A stretch of 32,452 nt of DNA, taken from positions 1-32,452 of the forward strand of contig NZ_JSYZ01000019.1 of NCBI RefSeq assembly GCF_001293465.1, in the 5' to 3' direction. This document shows, one piece after another, positions 8,176 through 15,077 of the stretch; positions within the stretch are counted from its first letter, which is position 1; each line of letters begins with the position of its first letter. Source of the DNA: Pseudomonas asplenii. Its GTDB lineage: Bacteria > Pseudomonadota > Gammaproteobacteria > Pseudomonadales > Pseudomonadaceae. A program made the translations under genes and the position numbers. The notes below the pieces were generated by a model that ran no database searches, was not told the DNA's origin, and was given only the letters and a program-made list of their open reading frames with translations.

Positions 8176-9039
8176 TCAGCCGTTGCGATTGCCGCTGAGA
8201 AACGTGGCCAATGACGATTGCCAGCCGCCCTTGCGCATCATCTGCAGCAGGGCCCTGTGCCAGACGTCTTTCAGGGTTTCGGTGGTTGTTGCGCCGGGCT
8301 CGGCGGAGGGCGTGGTGCTGTTCTCGGCGGTGGCAGCCTGCTGCTTTTTGGCCATGCGTTCCAGTACCGTTGTGTTGAGAATTTCCTTGGACTTGTGCTC
8401 GATGTAGCCTTGTTTGCGCTCGTAGGTCTGGAATTGAGGCGGCAGTTTCACATCCGGATCGCCGGTACTGGAAAAGCGGGTGATGACTTTTTCCAGAAAG
8501 TCGAAATCGCAGAGGTGGTAAGCCCCATGGTCGGGGTCCGTCGTGTAACGTATGAAATCCTGATCCAGGGCGCTGCCTTTCAGGGCGTCGCCCTTGAGAA
8601 TTCTGTCGGCTGTTGCAGCGTCTTTTTCAATGAAACTGTAGCTCAGTTGATGTCCTTCGCTATCGTAGTTCTCAGCACAGTTCAAGTTGTGTAGCATCGT
8701 GCCATTTTGGAACTGGCGATATTCTGCAAGGTCCCTGGCCAGGGCTGTGACGTATCTGGGGGATGCCCCCTGTTCCTGAGCAAATTCGTAAATACGCGAC
8801 AATAGATCCCTGTCGGCTTGGGTTAGGTAGTATTTCTCGCATTTTGTTGAGTCGAGCACTGTTTCAAAGTGCGGGTTAGGTTCTCCTCCATATACATGGG
8901 CTATCAGTAGTGCGTGGCCGCTAATTGAGACTGATGAGGATTCAGTTTTGATTGTGGTGTTTTTTTCGAGCGTACTTTGGGGTTCTTTGGCTGTTTGTGG
9001 GGTGTGTCTATATGAGTTGTCTGTTTGAGTAATTTTCAT
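8176..9039 (-). CDS. Unrecognised 287-aa protein, polar N-terminus, accessory-like
   Basis: I do not recognise the family. Starting at ATG 9039 the protein has 287 residues, with AAGGGC as a weak ribosome site. An upstream ATG at 9099 overlaps the previous stop (TAATG) but would place a perfect 27-base hairpin inside the coding region, so the shorter form is preferred. The first 45 residues are rich in Thr, Ser, Gln and Lys and lack a signal peptide. Then come a short hydrophobic patch (SISGHALLIAHVYGG), a helical middle (TQADRDLLSRIYEFAQEQG) and a disordered Ala/Thr/Glu-rich stretch near 240-260, before a basic tail. The 5' part is clearly AT-richer than the neighbours (8941-9000 is 42% GC), suggesting transfer. 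A secreted effector is possible, but nothing proves it. Confidence 0.7.
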   Translation of the reverse strand: MKITQTDNSYRHTPQTAKEPQSTLEKNTTIKTESSSVSISGHALLIAHVYGGEPNPHFETVLDSTKCEKYYLTQADRDLLSRIYEFAQEQGASPRYVTALARDLAEYRQFQNGTMLHNLNCAENYDSEGHQLSYSFIEKDAATADRILKGDALKGSALDQDFIRYTTDPDHGAYHLCDFDFLEKVITRFSSTGDPDVKLPPQFQTYERKQGYIEHKSKEILNTTVLERMAKKQQAATAENSTTPSAEPGATTTETLKDVWHRALLQMMRKGGWQSSLATFLSGNRNG

Positions 9040-9065
9040 CTGGTTGCCCTTGTGGGTAGATAGGT

Positions 9066-9092
9066 GCTCCGTCAGCCTTTTGCTGACGGAGC
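9066..9092. repeat. Perfect 11-bp inverted repeat (hairpin) between two small genes
   Basis: GCTCCGTCAGC and GCTGACGGAGC are exact complements separated by CTTTT. The hairpin lies between the 9099 stop of the secreted protein and the preferred 9039 start of the 287-aa protein. Neither direction has a T-run after the stem, so a classical terminator is unlikely. An mRNA-processing or translation-tuning element is possible. Confidence 0.85.
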
Positions 9093-9098
9093 GGCTCA

Positions 9099-9539
9099 TT
9101 ACTGGTAGCTGTATTCAAATGTGATGCTGTCTTCCCCTGCGGGGTGAGCAGGTCCTTTCAGATCGTCCGTCATGTGGGTGAGGTGGACTTTTACTCCATG
9201 GCCAAAGCGTTTCTGATTGAAAATCCTGGTACTTCCTGTCGAATTTGGAGTAATGATTTGGCAGTCGACTTCGGCATTGGAGTAAGGCTCGAAGTAACAG
9301 AGCTTAACTTTCTCGTTTATCGCGACTGGAAAGAATGTCGTATTCCAGCGAAGCTCTTTCAGCTTCATCTGGACGTTAGTCGGGTGAGTGAAGTCGGCGA
9401 GTTGCGTGCTATGTATTGAAGTCGCTGTGCTTATATAACTGAAGAGGCTGGGTGGCCTTTTCGACTTGGTGATACTGGCATCCGCTGCAAAAGTTTGAGT
9501 GCTGGCCAAAATCAAGGCGAGCGAAAGCATCTTTTTCAT
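9099..9539 (-). CDS. Small secreted protein, unknown family
   Basis: A 146-residue protein with a clear Sec signal peptide (MKKMLSLALILASTQTFA, cleavage after about residue 18). The mature part of about 128 residues looks beta-rich, ends in alternating aromatic residues (ITFEYSYQ), and has two cysteines (LCYF and VDCQ) that could form a disulfide. I do not recognise the family. It lies 58 bases downstream of the MacB-like permease on the same strand and upstream of the 287-aa protein, so the three may be one transcript. Codon use is less GC-biased than in the flanking housekeeping genes. A periplasmic partner or cargo of the permease is conceivable but unproven. Confidence 0.75.
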   Translation of the reverse strand: MKKMLSLALILASTQTFAADASITKSKRPPSLFSYISTATSIHSTQLADFTHPTNVQMKLKELRWNTTFFPVAINEKVKLCYFEPYSNAEVDCQIITPNSTGSTRIFNQKRFGHGVKVHLTHMTDDLKGPAHPAGEDSITFEYSYQ

Positions 9540-9597
9540 GATGGTATTCCTGAAAAATAGAGAGATATTTGAGTTGTAAGTGGTGTTCCGGTGTTAG

Positions 9598-10812
9598 TTA
9601 CTCATAGGCAGTCTCCCGTAGTGCTTCCATGGGTTGCAGGCGGGAGGCCTTGAGGGCCGGATGCAGGCCGAAGAACACCCCGGTCAGCAGGGAACTGCCG
9701 GTGCCGAGCAGCAGGGCTTCGAGGCTCAGGCGCAAGGGCCAATTGGCGAAGTGGCTGAAAATCAGTGCGGCGAGGCTGCCCAGCACCGCCCCAACGAGGA
9801 CGCCGGGCAGCGACAGGCACAGTGCCTCGCAGAGAAAGGCATTGCGGATATCCCGGGGACGCGCGCCGAGCGCCAGGCGCAGGCCGATCTCCCGGCGCCG
9901 TTCGGCCAGGTTCATCAGCATCACATTCATGACACCGACGCCCGCCACCAGCAGGACGATGCCGCCCAGACCGGCCAGCAGGCGAGAGAAGGTCGCGGCC
10001 TGGCGTTTCAGGCCGTCGAGCAACTGTCGTGGGATCTGTATCTCGACTTTCTGGCCATGGAACAGCGCCGGCAGTTGGTCTTTCAGGGCTTGTGCCGTCA
10101 GATCCGGATCGGCATGCGTTGCGATCCGCACGATCAGGCTGTCGATCTTCGGTTCAGGGAACAACCGTCGCAGCCCCTCTGCGGGGATAAGGACCGAGTG
10201 ATCGATATCCACTGGAAGCAATGGGTTGCCGGAATGCTCTGCCACGATACCGACAACGCTGAACAGATAGCCTTCGATGGGCAGTCGATCCTGGAGTTGC
10301 AGGGGGCGGCCTTTCATCGAGAGTTGGTGCGCGACCTGAGCGCCGACCACGGCAAATGTTTCCTGATGGTCGAATGGGTTCAGGAATCGACCGTTCTGCA
10401 GCTTCAGGTCGAGGGCCTTTGCCAGGTCGCCAGAGGTACCGACCAGGGCGGCATCGACCTCGATTGCCGAATGCCTGAAGCGGACCGAATACAGGCTGAC
10501 AGGCGCAATATCGATCAGTTGTGGGAGGGAACTGCGCAAGGTCTGCGCATCGAATGTCACGGGCGGGGGAAGGGAGGTTTTACGCCCCGGCGAAAGCCGG
10601 GCCACCAGCATGTCGGTGCCCATGGCCTGGAACGCACGCAGGGCTTCGGATTGTGCGCTGTTGCCGATGTTCAGCAGGGCGATGATCGAGCCGCTGCCGA
10701 TGGTCAGTCCCAACAGGCTGAGCCAGGCGCGCCGGCCGGCCAGCCGCAGGTTGTCGATGGCCTCGGCCAGTACCTGGTGCGGCAGCGGGCCGTAGTGTTC
10801 GAGGTCGATCAT
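9598..10812 (-). CDS. MacB/FtsX-type ABC transporter permease without a linked ATPase
   Basis: A 404-residue type VII ABC permease. Order: short cytoplasmic N-terminus, TM1 at about residues 30-52 (AWLSLLGLTIGSGSIIALL), a periplasmic MacB core domain at about 55-265, then the FtsX domain with three helices. The conserved cytoplasmic loop ERRREIGLRLALGARPRDI follows TM2, and the protein ends in the family tail PALKASRLQPMEALRE. The start ATG 10812 has GGAAGGAT eight bases upstream. MacB proteins normally carry a fused or adjacent nucleotide-binding domain and a MacA-type adaptor; neither is present in the flanking 2 kb. It must borrow an ATPase encoded elsewhere, or be a remnant. Mechanotransmission-type export of peptides or lipoproteins is family knowledge; substrate is unknown. 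Confidence 0.88.
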   Translation of the reverse strand: MIDLEHYGPLPHQVLAEAIDNLRLAGRRAWLSLLGLTIGSGSIIALLNIGNSAQSEALRAFQAMGTDMLVARLSPGRKTSLPPPVTFDAQTLRSSLPQLIDIAPVSLYSVRFRHSAIEVDAALVGTSGDLAKALDLKLQNGRFLNPFDHQETFAVVGAQVAHQLSMKGRPLQLQDRLPIEGYLFSVVGIVAEHSGNPLLPVDIDHSVLIPAEGLRRLFPEPKIDSLIVRIATHADPDLTAQALKDQLPALFHGQKVEIQIPRQLLDGLKRQAATFSRLLAGLGGIVLLVAGVGVMNVMLMNLAERRREIGLRLALGARPRDIRNAFLCEALCLSLPGVLVGAVLGSLAALIFSHFANWPLRLSLEALLLGTGSSLLTGVFFGLHPALKASRLQPMEALRETAYE

Positions 10813-10988
10813 GCGATCCTTCCGTTGAACCGATCACTGCGTAGTGCAGATGCTTCAAGAATCGGCCGCTGGGAAGGGGACTAAATAGGAATGGTTTCCG
10901 TTTGTTGTGTGGGAATTTTCCATGGCTGTCAGCGTTTTGAGTGACATCGACAGCCCTGGTGAAGGTGATTCATCCAGCTTCGATAGGC

Positions 10989-11438
10989 TCAGCCCATGCT
11001 GAATTTCACGCTGTAGCTGTAGGGCGGGACCTTGAGTGTCTTGCTCAGGCGGGCCTTGCAGGAAGCCGCGTGTTCCCCGATCGACTCGGCCTGGCGGGAC
11101 CAGGTGGGCAGGTAGCTGGTGTGTTCCGAGTCGGTGAAGCGCTGCTTCAGCGAGTGCTGGGCGACGAACCGGCATTTGCGTGGCCCGGAGCCGTAGATGA
11201 ACCAGGCCCGCGGCCCTTCCAGGCGCAGTTCCCGACGTTCGCCGCTGGCGATCGAGAAGTTCGAAACCGGAGCACCCTTGAGGTCCAGGCCGGTGCCGAG
11301 CAGTTCGAGTGGTTGTGGCGACTCGTTGCTGATTTCCACGATGACCGTCGCCGAAGGCTCGGTGCCCGCGGCATAGGCGGCAAATGACAGCAGGCCGGAG
11401 AGGGCCGCGCAGGACAGGGCTACGCCCAGCAATTGCAT
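10989..11438 (-). CDS. Small secreted protein, unknown family
   Basis: A 149-residue protein from ATG 11438, chosen because it places a normal signal peptide (MQLLGVALSCAALSGLLSF, cleavage near AYA-AG) at the N-terminus; the longer in-frame extension has no such logic. The mature part of about 124 residues is probably a beta sandwich: a strand TVIVEISNESPQPLELLGTG, a turn-rich middle, two cysteines (KCRF and SCKA), and a final strand YSYSVKFSMG. I recognise no family. It lies 176 bases upstream of the MacB-like permease on the same strand; that gap shows no promoter or terminator I trust. Its size, two cysteines and beta-strand ending resemble the secreted protein at 9099-9539, although I see no convincing sequence match. 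Confidence 0.72.
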   Translation of the reverse strand: MQLLGVALSCAALSGLLSFAAYAAGTEPSATVIVEISNESPQPLELLGTGLDLKGAPVSNFSIASGERRELRLEGPRAWFIYGSGPRKCRFVAQHSLKQRFTDSEHTSYLPTWSRQAESIGEHAASCKARLSKTLKVPPYSYSVKFSMG

Positions 11439-11623
11439 GAGGTACCTGTTAAGTCCTTTTGGGTGGATCGCGGTGGCAGCGCCATTCCGTGACGCTGCAC
11501 GCTTTTCCGCAGTTGGATAGCGCCAGGCAAGTATGAGGATCGGGACAAAAAAAGCTCGCGGTGAACCACTCTCTGTTCTGTGAGTGTTTTCCGATATCCA
11601 GGCCGGGACATTCAACTACAACG

Positions 11624-11652
11624 AAAAAGCCCCGGCTCTTGCGAGTCGGGGC
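11624..11652 (-). terminator. Rho-independent terminator after xenB
   Basis: On the minus strand GCCCCGACTC pairs with GAGCCGGGGC (one G-T wobble) across a four-base loop, followed by TTTTT. It lies 28 bases after the xenB stop and closes the arsR-MFS-xenB operon. Confidence 0.88.
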
Positions 11653-11679
11653 CTGCACACACTACTGAAGTTTCTGAGT

Positions 11680-12729
11680 TTACAGTGTCGGGTAGTCGAT
11701 GTAGCCGACCGGACCCTTGCCGTAGAAGGTTTCCGGGTGCGCTGCGTTCAGCTCGGCATCGGCCTTCAGGCGGGCCGGCAGGTCCGGGTTGGCGATGAAC
11801 GGGACGCCGAAGGCCACCGCGTCGGCCTTGCCTTCGGCCAGCCAGGCATTGGCACTGTCCTTGGTGAAGCGTTCGTTGGCGATGTAGGTGCCGCCGAACG
11901 CCGCTTTCAGCTGTGGGCCGAGGCTGTCGTCGGCTTCCTTCTCCCGCGAGCAGATGAAGGCGATGCCACGCTTGCCCAGTTCCCGGGCGACGTAGGTGAA
12001 GGTTTCCGCGAGATTGTCGTCGCCCATGTCATGGGAGTCGGCACGGGGAGCAAGGTGTACGCCGACCCGGCCGGGGCCCCAGACTTCCACCACGGCGTCG
12101 GTCACTTCGAGCAGCAGGCGGGCGCGGTTTTCCAGGGAATCGCCGTAGTGGTCGGTGCGCTGGTTGGTGCTGCTCTGCAGGAACTGGTCGAGCAGGTAAC
12201 CGTTGGCGGCATGGATTTCCACGCCATCGAAACCGGCGGCCTTGGCGTTTTCCGCACCGACGCGAAAGGCCTCGATGACGTCGGCGATCTCGGCGGTTTC
12301 CAGGGCGCGTGGGGTCGGGTAGTCCGCTTGCGGACGGACCAGGCTCACGTGGCCCTTGGGCTGGATCGCGCTCGGTGCGACCGGCAATTCACCGTTCAGG
12401 TACGACGGGTGGGAAATTCGCCCCACGTGCCACAGTTGCAGGAAGATCCGGCCACCGGCGGCATGCAGGGCCTTGGTCACGTTGGTCCAGCCGCGGACCT
12501 GGTCGTTGGACCAGATCCCGGGGGTGTCGGGGTAGCCGACGCCCATCGGTGTGACCGAGGTGGCCTCGCTGAGGATCAGCCCGGCGGAGGCGCGCTGTAC
12601 GTAGTATTCGGCCATCAGCGCGTTCGGCACACGGCCTTCGTCGGCCCGGCAGCGGGTCAGCGGAGCCATGACGATGCGGTTCGGCAGTTCGAGATCGCCC
12701 AGTTTGATCGGATCGAAAATAGTTGCCAT
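11680..12729 (-). CDS. xenB: Old-yellow-enzyme ene-reductase, xenobiotic reductase B / NemA type
   Basis: An FMN-dependent NAD(P)H oxidoreductase of the cytosol. It reduces activated C=C bonds and nitro compounds such as nitroglycerin, TNT and N-ethylmaleimide (family knowledge). The 349 residues match XenB length. The TIM-barrel start LFDPIKL-like segment and MAPLTRCRA carry the flavin-contacting Thr25. The substrate-anion pair is His173/Asn176 in EIHAANGYLLDQF, with the candidate proton donor Tyr178 and the usual NQRTDHYGDSLENR downstream. The start ATG 12729 has AGAGGG upstream. It is the third gene of an arsR-MFS-xenB operon, 20 bases after the transporter, which suggests coordinated detoxification by reduction plus export. 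The choice of XenB over NemA is naming only. Confidence 0.93.
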   Translation of the reverse strand: MATIFDPIKLGDLELPNRIVMAPLTRCRADEGRVPNALMAEYYVQRASAGLILSEATSVTPMGVGYPDTPGIWSNDQVRGWTNVTKALHAAGGRIFLQLWHVGRISHPSYLNGELPVAPSAIQPKGHVSLVRPQADYPTPRALETAEIADVIEAFRVGAENAKAAGFDGVEIHAANGYLLDQFLQSSTNQRTDHYGDSLENRARLLLEVTDAVVEVWGPGRVGVHLAPRADSHDMGDDNLAETFTYVARELGKRGIAFICSREKEADDSLGPQLKAAFGGTYIANERFTKDSANAWLAEGKADAVAFGVPFIANPDLPARLKADAELNAAHPETFYGKGPVGYIDYPTL

Positions 12730-12749
12730 GGGTACAACCCTCTTGATGA

Positions 12750-13916
12750 TTAGTTGCTAGCTGGAACCAGTTCGGCGGGGCCGTTCTGGCGAAAGGTGAT
12801 CAGGGTCACCAGCAGCGCGAGCACTGCCAGTGCGCCAGCGGCCAGGGGCACGCTGGTGAGGCCCAGGCCATGGGCGATGACACTGCCGCCGACCCAGGCG
12901 CCGAGAGCGTTGCCGACGTTGAAGGCGCCGATGTTCAGGGTCGAGACCAGGTTGGGGGCGGCCTGGCCGTAGGTCACCACGTTGACCTGCAGCGCCGGGA
13001 CGGCGGCGAAGCAGGCCGTGGCCCAGAGGAACAGGGTGAGCTCGGCGGGAATGACCAGCACGCTGCTCCAGGTCAGGGCGGTCGCCAGCACGGCCATGGC
13101 GATGAACACGCCGATCAGCGTCGCGGCCAGGTTGCGGTCCGCCAGTTTGCCGCCGAGGATGTTGCCGAGGGTCAGGCCCAGGCCCATCAGCACCAGGGTC
13201 CAGGTCACGCCCCGTGGTGACACGCCGGTGACTTCGCCGAGCAGCGGCGCGATGTAGGTGAACAGGGCGAACACGGCGGCGGAGAACAGTGCGGTCATGC
13301 TCAGCGACAGCCATAGGCCGGCGCCCTTGAGTGCGCCGAGTTCGGCGCGCATGTCGAGTTTTTCCTCGTCGTGTTTCACCGGCAGGAAGCGGATCAGGCC
13401 GATCAGCGCGATCACGCCGATGACAGTCACCGCCCAGAAGGTCGAGCGCCAGCCGGCCTGTTGCCCCAGGGCGGTGCCCAGCGGTACGCCGAGCACGTTG
13501 GCCAGGGTCAGGCCGGTGAACATCAGGGCCACGGCGGAGGCACGCTTGTCCGGTGCCACGAGGTTGGCGGCGACGACCGAGCCGATACCGAAGAAGGCAC
13601 CGTGGCACAGGGCGGTGATGATCCGTGCCAGCATCAGCACGTTGTAGTCACTGGCCACCGCGCAAAGCAGGTTGCCGACGATGAAGATCCCCATCAGTAC
13701 CACCAGGGCCGCCTTGCGTGGCAGCCGCGAGGTGGCCATGGCCATGAACGGTGCGCCGATCGCCACGCCCAGAGCGTAGCCGGTCACCAGCCAGCCGGCA
13801 CCGGGAATCGACACGCCGAGGTCGGTCGCCACATCGGGCAGCAGGCCCATGATGACGAACTCGGTGGTGCCGATGGCAAAGGCGCTCAGGGCCAGGATGA
13901 GTAGCGGGAGGGGCAT
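12750..13916 (-). CDS. MFS efflux transporter, AraJ/YdhP-like (DHA1)
   Basis: A 388-residue, 12-helix major-facilitator exporter. It opens LLILALSAFAIGTTEFVIMGLLP, the DHA1 signature that includes the GTTEF motif, followed by a long helix-2/3 region with TSRLPRKAALV as motif A. Motif C-like glycine/proline pattern is seen in VLGVPLGTALGQQAGWRSTFW. The members I recall export sugars, arabinose analogues or drugs; substrate here is unknown. It starts 13 bases after the arsR stop and ends 20 bases before xenB, so it is the middle gene of a three-gene operon. It probably removes substrates or products of XenB. Confidence 0.9.
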   Translation of the reverse strand: MPLPLLILALSAFAIGTTEFVIMGLLPDVATDLGVSIPGAGWLVTGYALGVAIGAPFMAMATSRLPRKAALVVLMGIFIVGNLLCAVASDYNVLMLARIITALCHGAFFGIGSVVAANLVAPDKRASAVALMFTGLTLANVLGVPLGTALGQQAGWRSTFWAVTVIGVIALIGLIRFLPVKHDEEKLDMRAELGALKGAGLWLSLSMTALFSAAVFALFTYIAPLLGEVTGVSPRGVTWTLVLMGLGLTLGNILGGKLADRNLAATLIGVFIAMAVLATALTWSSVLVIPAELTLFLWATACFAAVPALQVNVVTYGQAAPNLVSTLNIGAFNVGNALGAWVGGSVIAHGLGLTSVPLAAGALAVLALLVTLITFRQNGPAELVPASN

Positions 13917-13929
13917 CGTATGCGATCCT

Positions 13930-14232
13930 TTAGAGCTCTTGGCTCATGATGCGGAGGAATTCCTGGATGGTTTCCTCGTTGCGTTTGAAGAAATGCCACT
14001 GGCCCGCCTTCTGGCTGCTGATCAGACCGGCCCGCTGCAGCGTCGCCAGGTGCGCCGACACGGTCGACTGCGACAGGCCGCAGCGTTGGTCGATCTGCCC
14101 GGCGCAGATACCGTACTCGTGGTTGTGCAACTGGTCGGGGAACTGGGCTTTCGGGTCTTTCAGCCAGTGGAGGATGTCTCGGCGTACTGGGTGCGCCAGC
14201 GCTTTTATTATTTCGTCGAGGTCGAGGGTCAT
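13930..14232 (-). CDS. ArsR-family winged-helix repressor
   Basis: A 100-residue ArsR/SmtB-type regulator. The winged helix spans about residues 8-82: KALAHPVRRDILHWL as the opening helix, then CGLSQSTVSAHLATLQRAGL as the recognition helix-turn-helix, and a wing at SSQKAGQWHFFKRN. The arsenic motif ELCVCDL is absent, so it is not an arsenical sensor of the classic kind. Two cysteines (Cys43 and Cys51) flank the segment before the recognition helix and could react with electrophiles. It leads the operon with MFS and xenB and faces acpH. The divergent region carries repeated ATATCGCGAT-type palindromes, its probable operator, implying autoregulation. Confidence 0.9.
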   Translation of the reverse strand: MTLDLDEIIKALAHPVRRDILHWLKDPKAQFPDQLHNHEYGICAGQIDQRCGLSQSTVSAHLATLQRAGLISSQKAGQWHFFKRNEETIQEFLRIMSQEL

Positions 14233-14257
14233 GGCGGTGTCTCAGGGGTGATAAAAC

Positions 14258-14305
14258 GGTATATCGCGATGGGGCGAAATATAAATCGCTATTTCGCGAT
14301 ATACC
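14258..14305. promoter_or_regulatory. Repeat-rich operator region upstream of arsR
   Basis: GGTATATCGCGA (14258-14269) and TCGCGATATACC (14294-14305) form a perfect 12-base inverted repeat with a 24-base spacer. Each arm contains the self-palindrome TCGCGA. Related words occur at 14285-14296 (ATCGCTATTTCG) and 14335-14346 (ATCGCTATATCG). An array of 12-base AT-flanked palindromes just upstream of an ArsR gene fits autoregulatory binding; binding is inferred. Confidence 0.65.
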
Positions 14306-14388
14306 AATATGATTTTGCTCTGTGTTCAGCATGAATCGCTATATCGGGTTATAACGATACAGAGGTGGCGAGTGCTAAGCTGGGAGCC

Positions 14389-14976
14389 ATGAACTATCTC
14401 GCACATCTTCATCTGGGCGGACAGCACCCGGAACAACTGCTCGGCAGCCTCTATGGCGACTTCGTCAAGGGGCGCGTGGAGGGGCAGTTCACGCCTTCGA
14501 TCGAGGCTGCGATCCTGCTGCATCGCCGGATCGATGTCTTTACCGACAGCCATCCCCTGGTGGACCAGGCGCTGTCGCGTTTCGAGCTGACCCGTCGACG
14601 TTATGCCGGGATCGTCCTGGATGTGTTCTTCGACCATTGCCTGGCGCGGGACTGGGCCCTTTATGCCGAGGGCCCGCTGGAGGGTTTCACCGCCGGGGTC
14701 TATCGGGTGCTGGCGCGTGAGCCGCGCCTGCCCGGGCGCCTGGCGCAGATCGCGCCTTACATGGCGGCGGATGACTGGCTCGGTTCCTATCGCCATTTCG
14801 AGGTGCTGGGGCAGGTGTTGCGGGGCATCTCCCGGCGTTTGTCACGACCGGAGGAACTGGTCCATGCGATGGGGGAACTGGAGGCGCTGTACGAACCGTT
14901 GAGCGAGGACTTCCGACTGTTCTATCCCCGGTTGCAGGCCTTCGCGCAGGAGCGTCGTATCGACACCATCCTGTAG
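14389..14976 (+). CDS. acpH: Acyl-carrier-protein phosphodiesterase (AcpH, DUF479 family)
   Basis: A 195-residue cytosolic hydrolase that removes the 4'-phosphopantetheine group from holo-ACP, a metal-dependent HD-like fold (family knowledge). The start MNYLAHLHL is the characteristic AcpH N-terminus, followed by GSLYGDFVKGR, then the metal-binding HRRIDVFTDSHP and GIVLDVFFDHCLARDW segments that carry the His/Asp ligands. ATG 14389 is chosen over an upstream ATG because GGGAG lies six bases before it and the family starts MNYLAHL. It faces the arsR operon across about 156 bases containing the arsR operator repeats. The stop codon lies inside an inverted repeat (14970-15012). Confidence 0.92.
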   Translation: MNYLAHLHLGGQHPEQLLGSLYGDFVKGRVEGQFTPSIEAAILLHRRIDVFTDSHPLVDQALSRFELTRRRYAGIVLDVFFDHCLARDWALYAEGPLEGFTAGVYRVLAREPRLPGRLAQIAPYMAADDWLGSYRHFEVLGQVLRGISRRLSRPEELVHAMGELEALYEPLSEDFRLFYPRLQAFAQERRIDTIL

Positions 14977-15012
14977 GGGCAGGCCGATCGCCGCACCACC
15001 TGCTCCTACAGG
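14970..15012. repeat. REP-like inverted repeat at the acpH end
   Basis: CCTGTAGGGGCAGG (14970-14983) and CCTGCTCCTACAGG (14999-15012) pair with one mismatch. The words GTAGGRGCAGG and GATCGCCGC resemble the REP (GTAGGAGC) family common in Pseudomonas. The left arm contains the acpH stop codon. It lies between convergent acpH and olsA and has no T-run, so it may help mRNA stability rather than act as a simple terminator. Confidence 0.65.
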
Positions 15013-15077
15013 TTACTCAGCGTTCTCGGGACGGCGGGTGTCACCCCAGCGAAAGCGTCTTCGAAGGCGCCGAACGG

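Noticed and set aside
10580..10858. Possible frameshift extending the MacB-like permease toward an upstream ATPase
   Set aside because: The permease has its own good ribosome site and complete family N-terminus, and no Walker A or ABC signature is visible in any frame upstream to 11438.
11020..11438. Homology between the two small secreted proteins (9099-9539 and 10989-11438)
   Set aside because: They share size, signal peptide, two cysteines and beta-strand ends, but I could not align conserved residues, so no family link is claimed.
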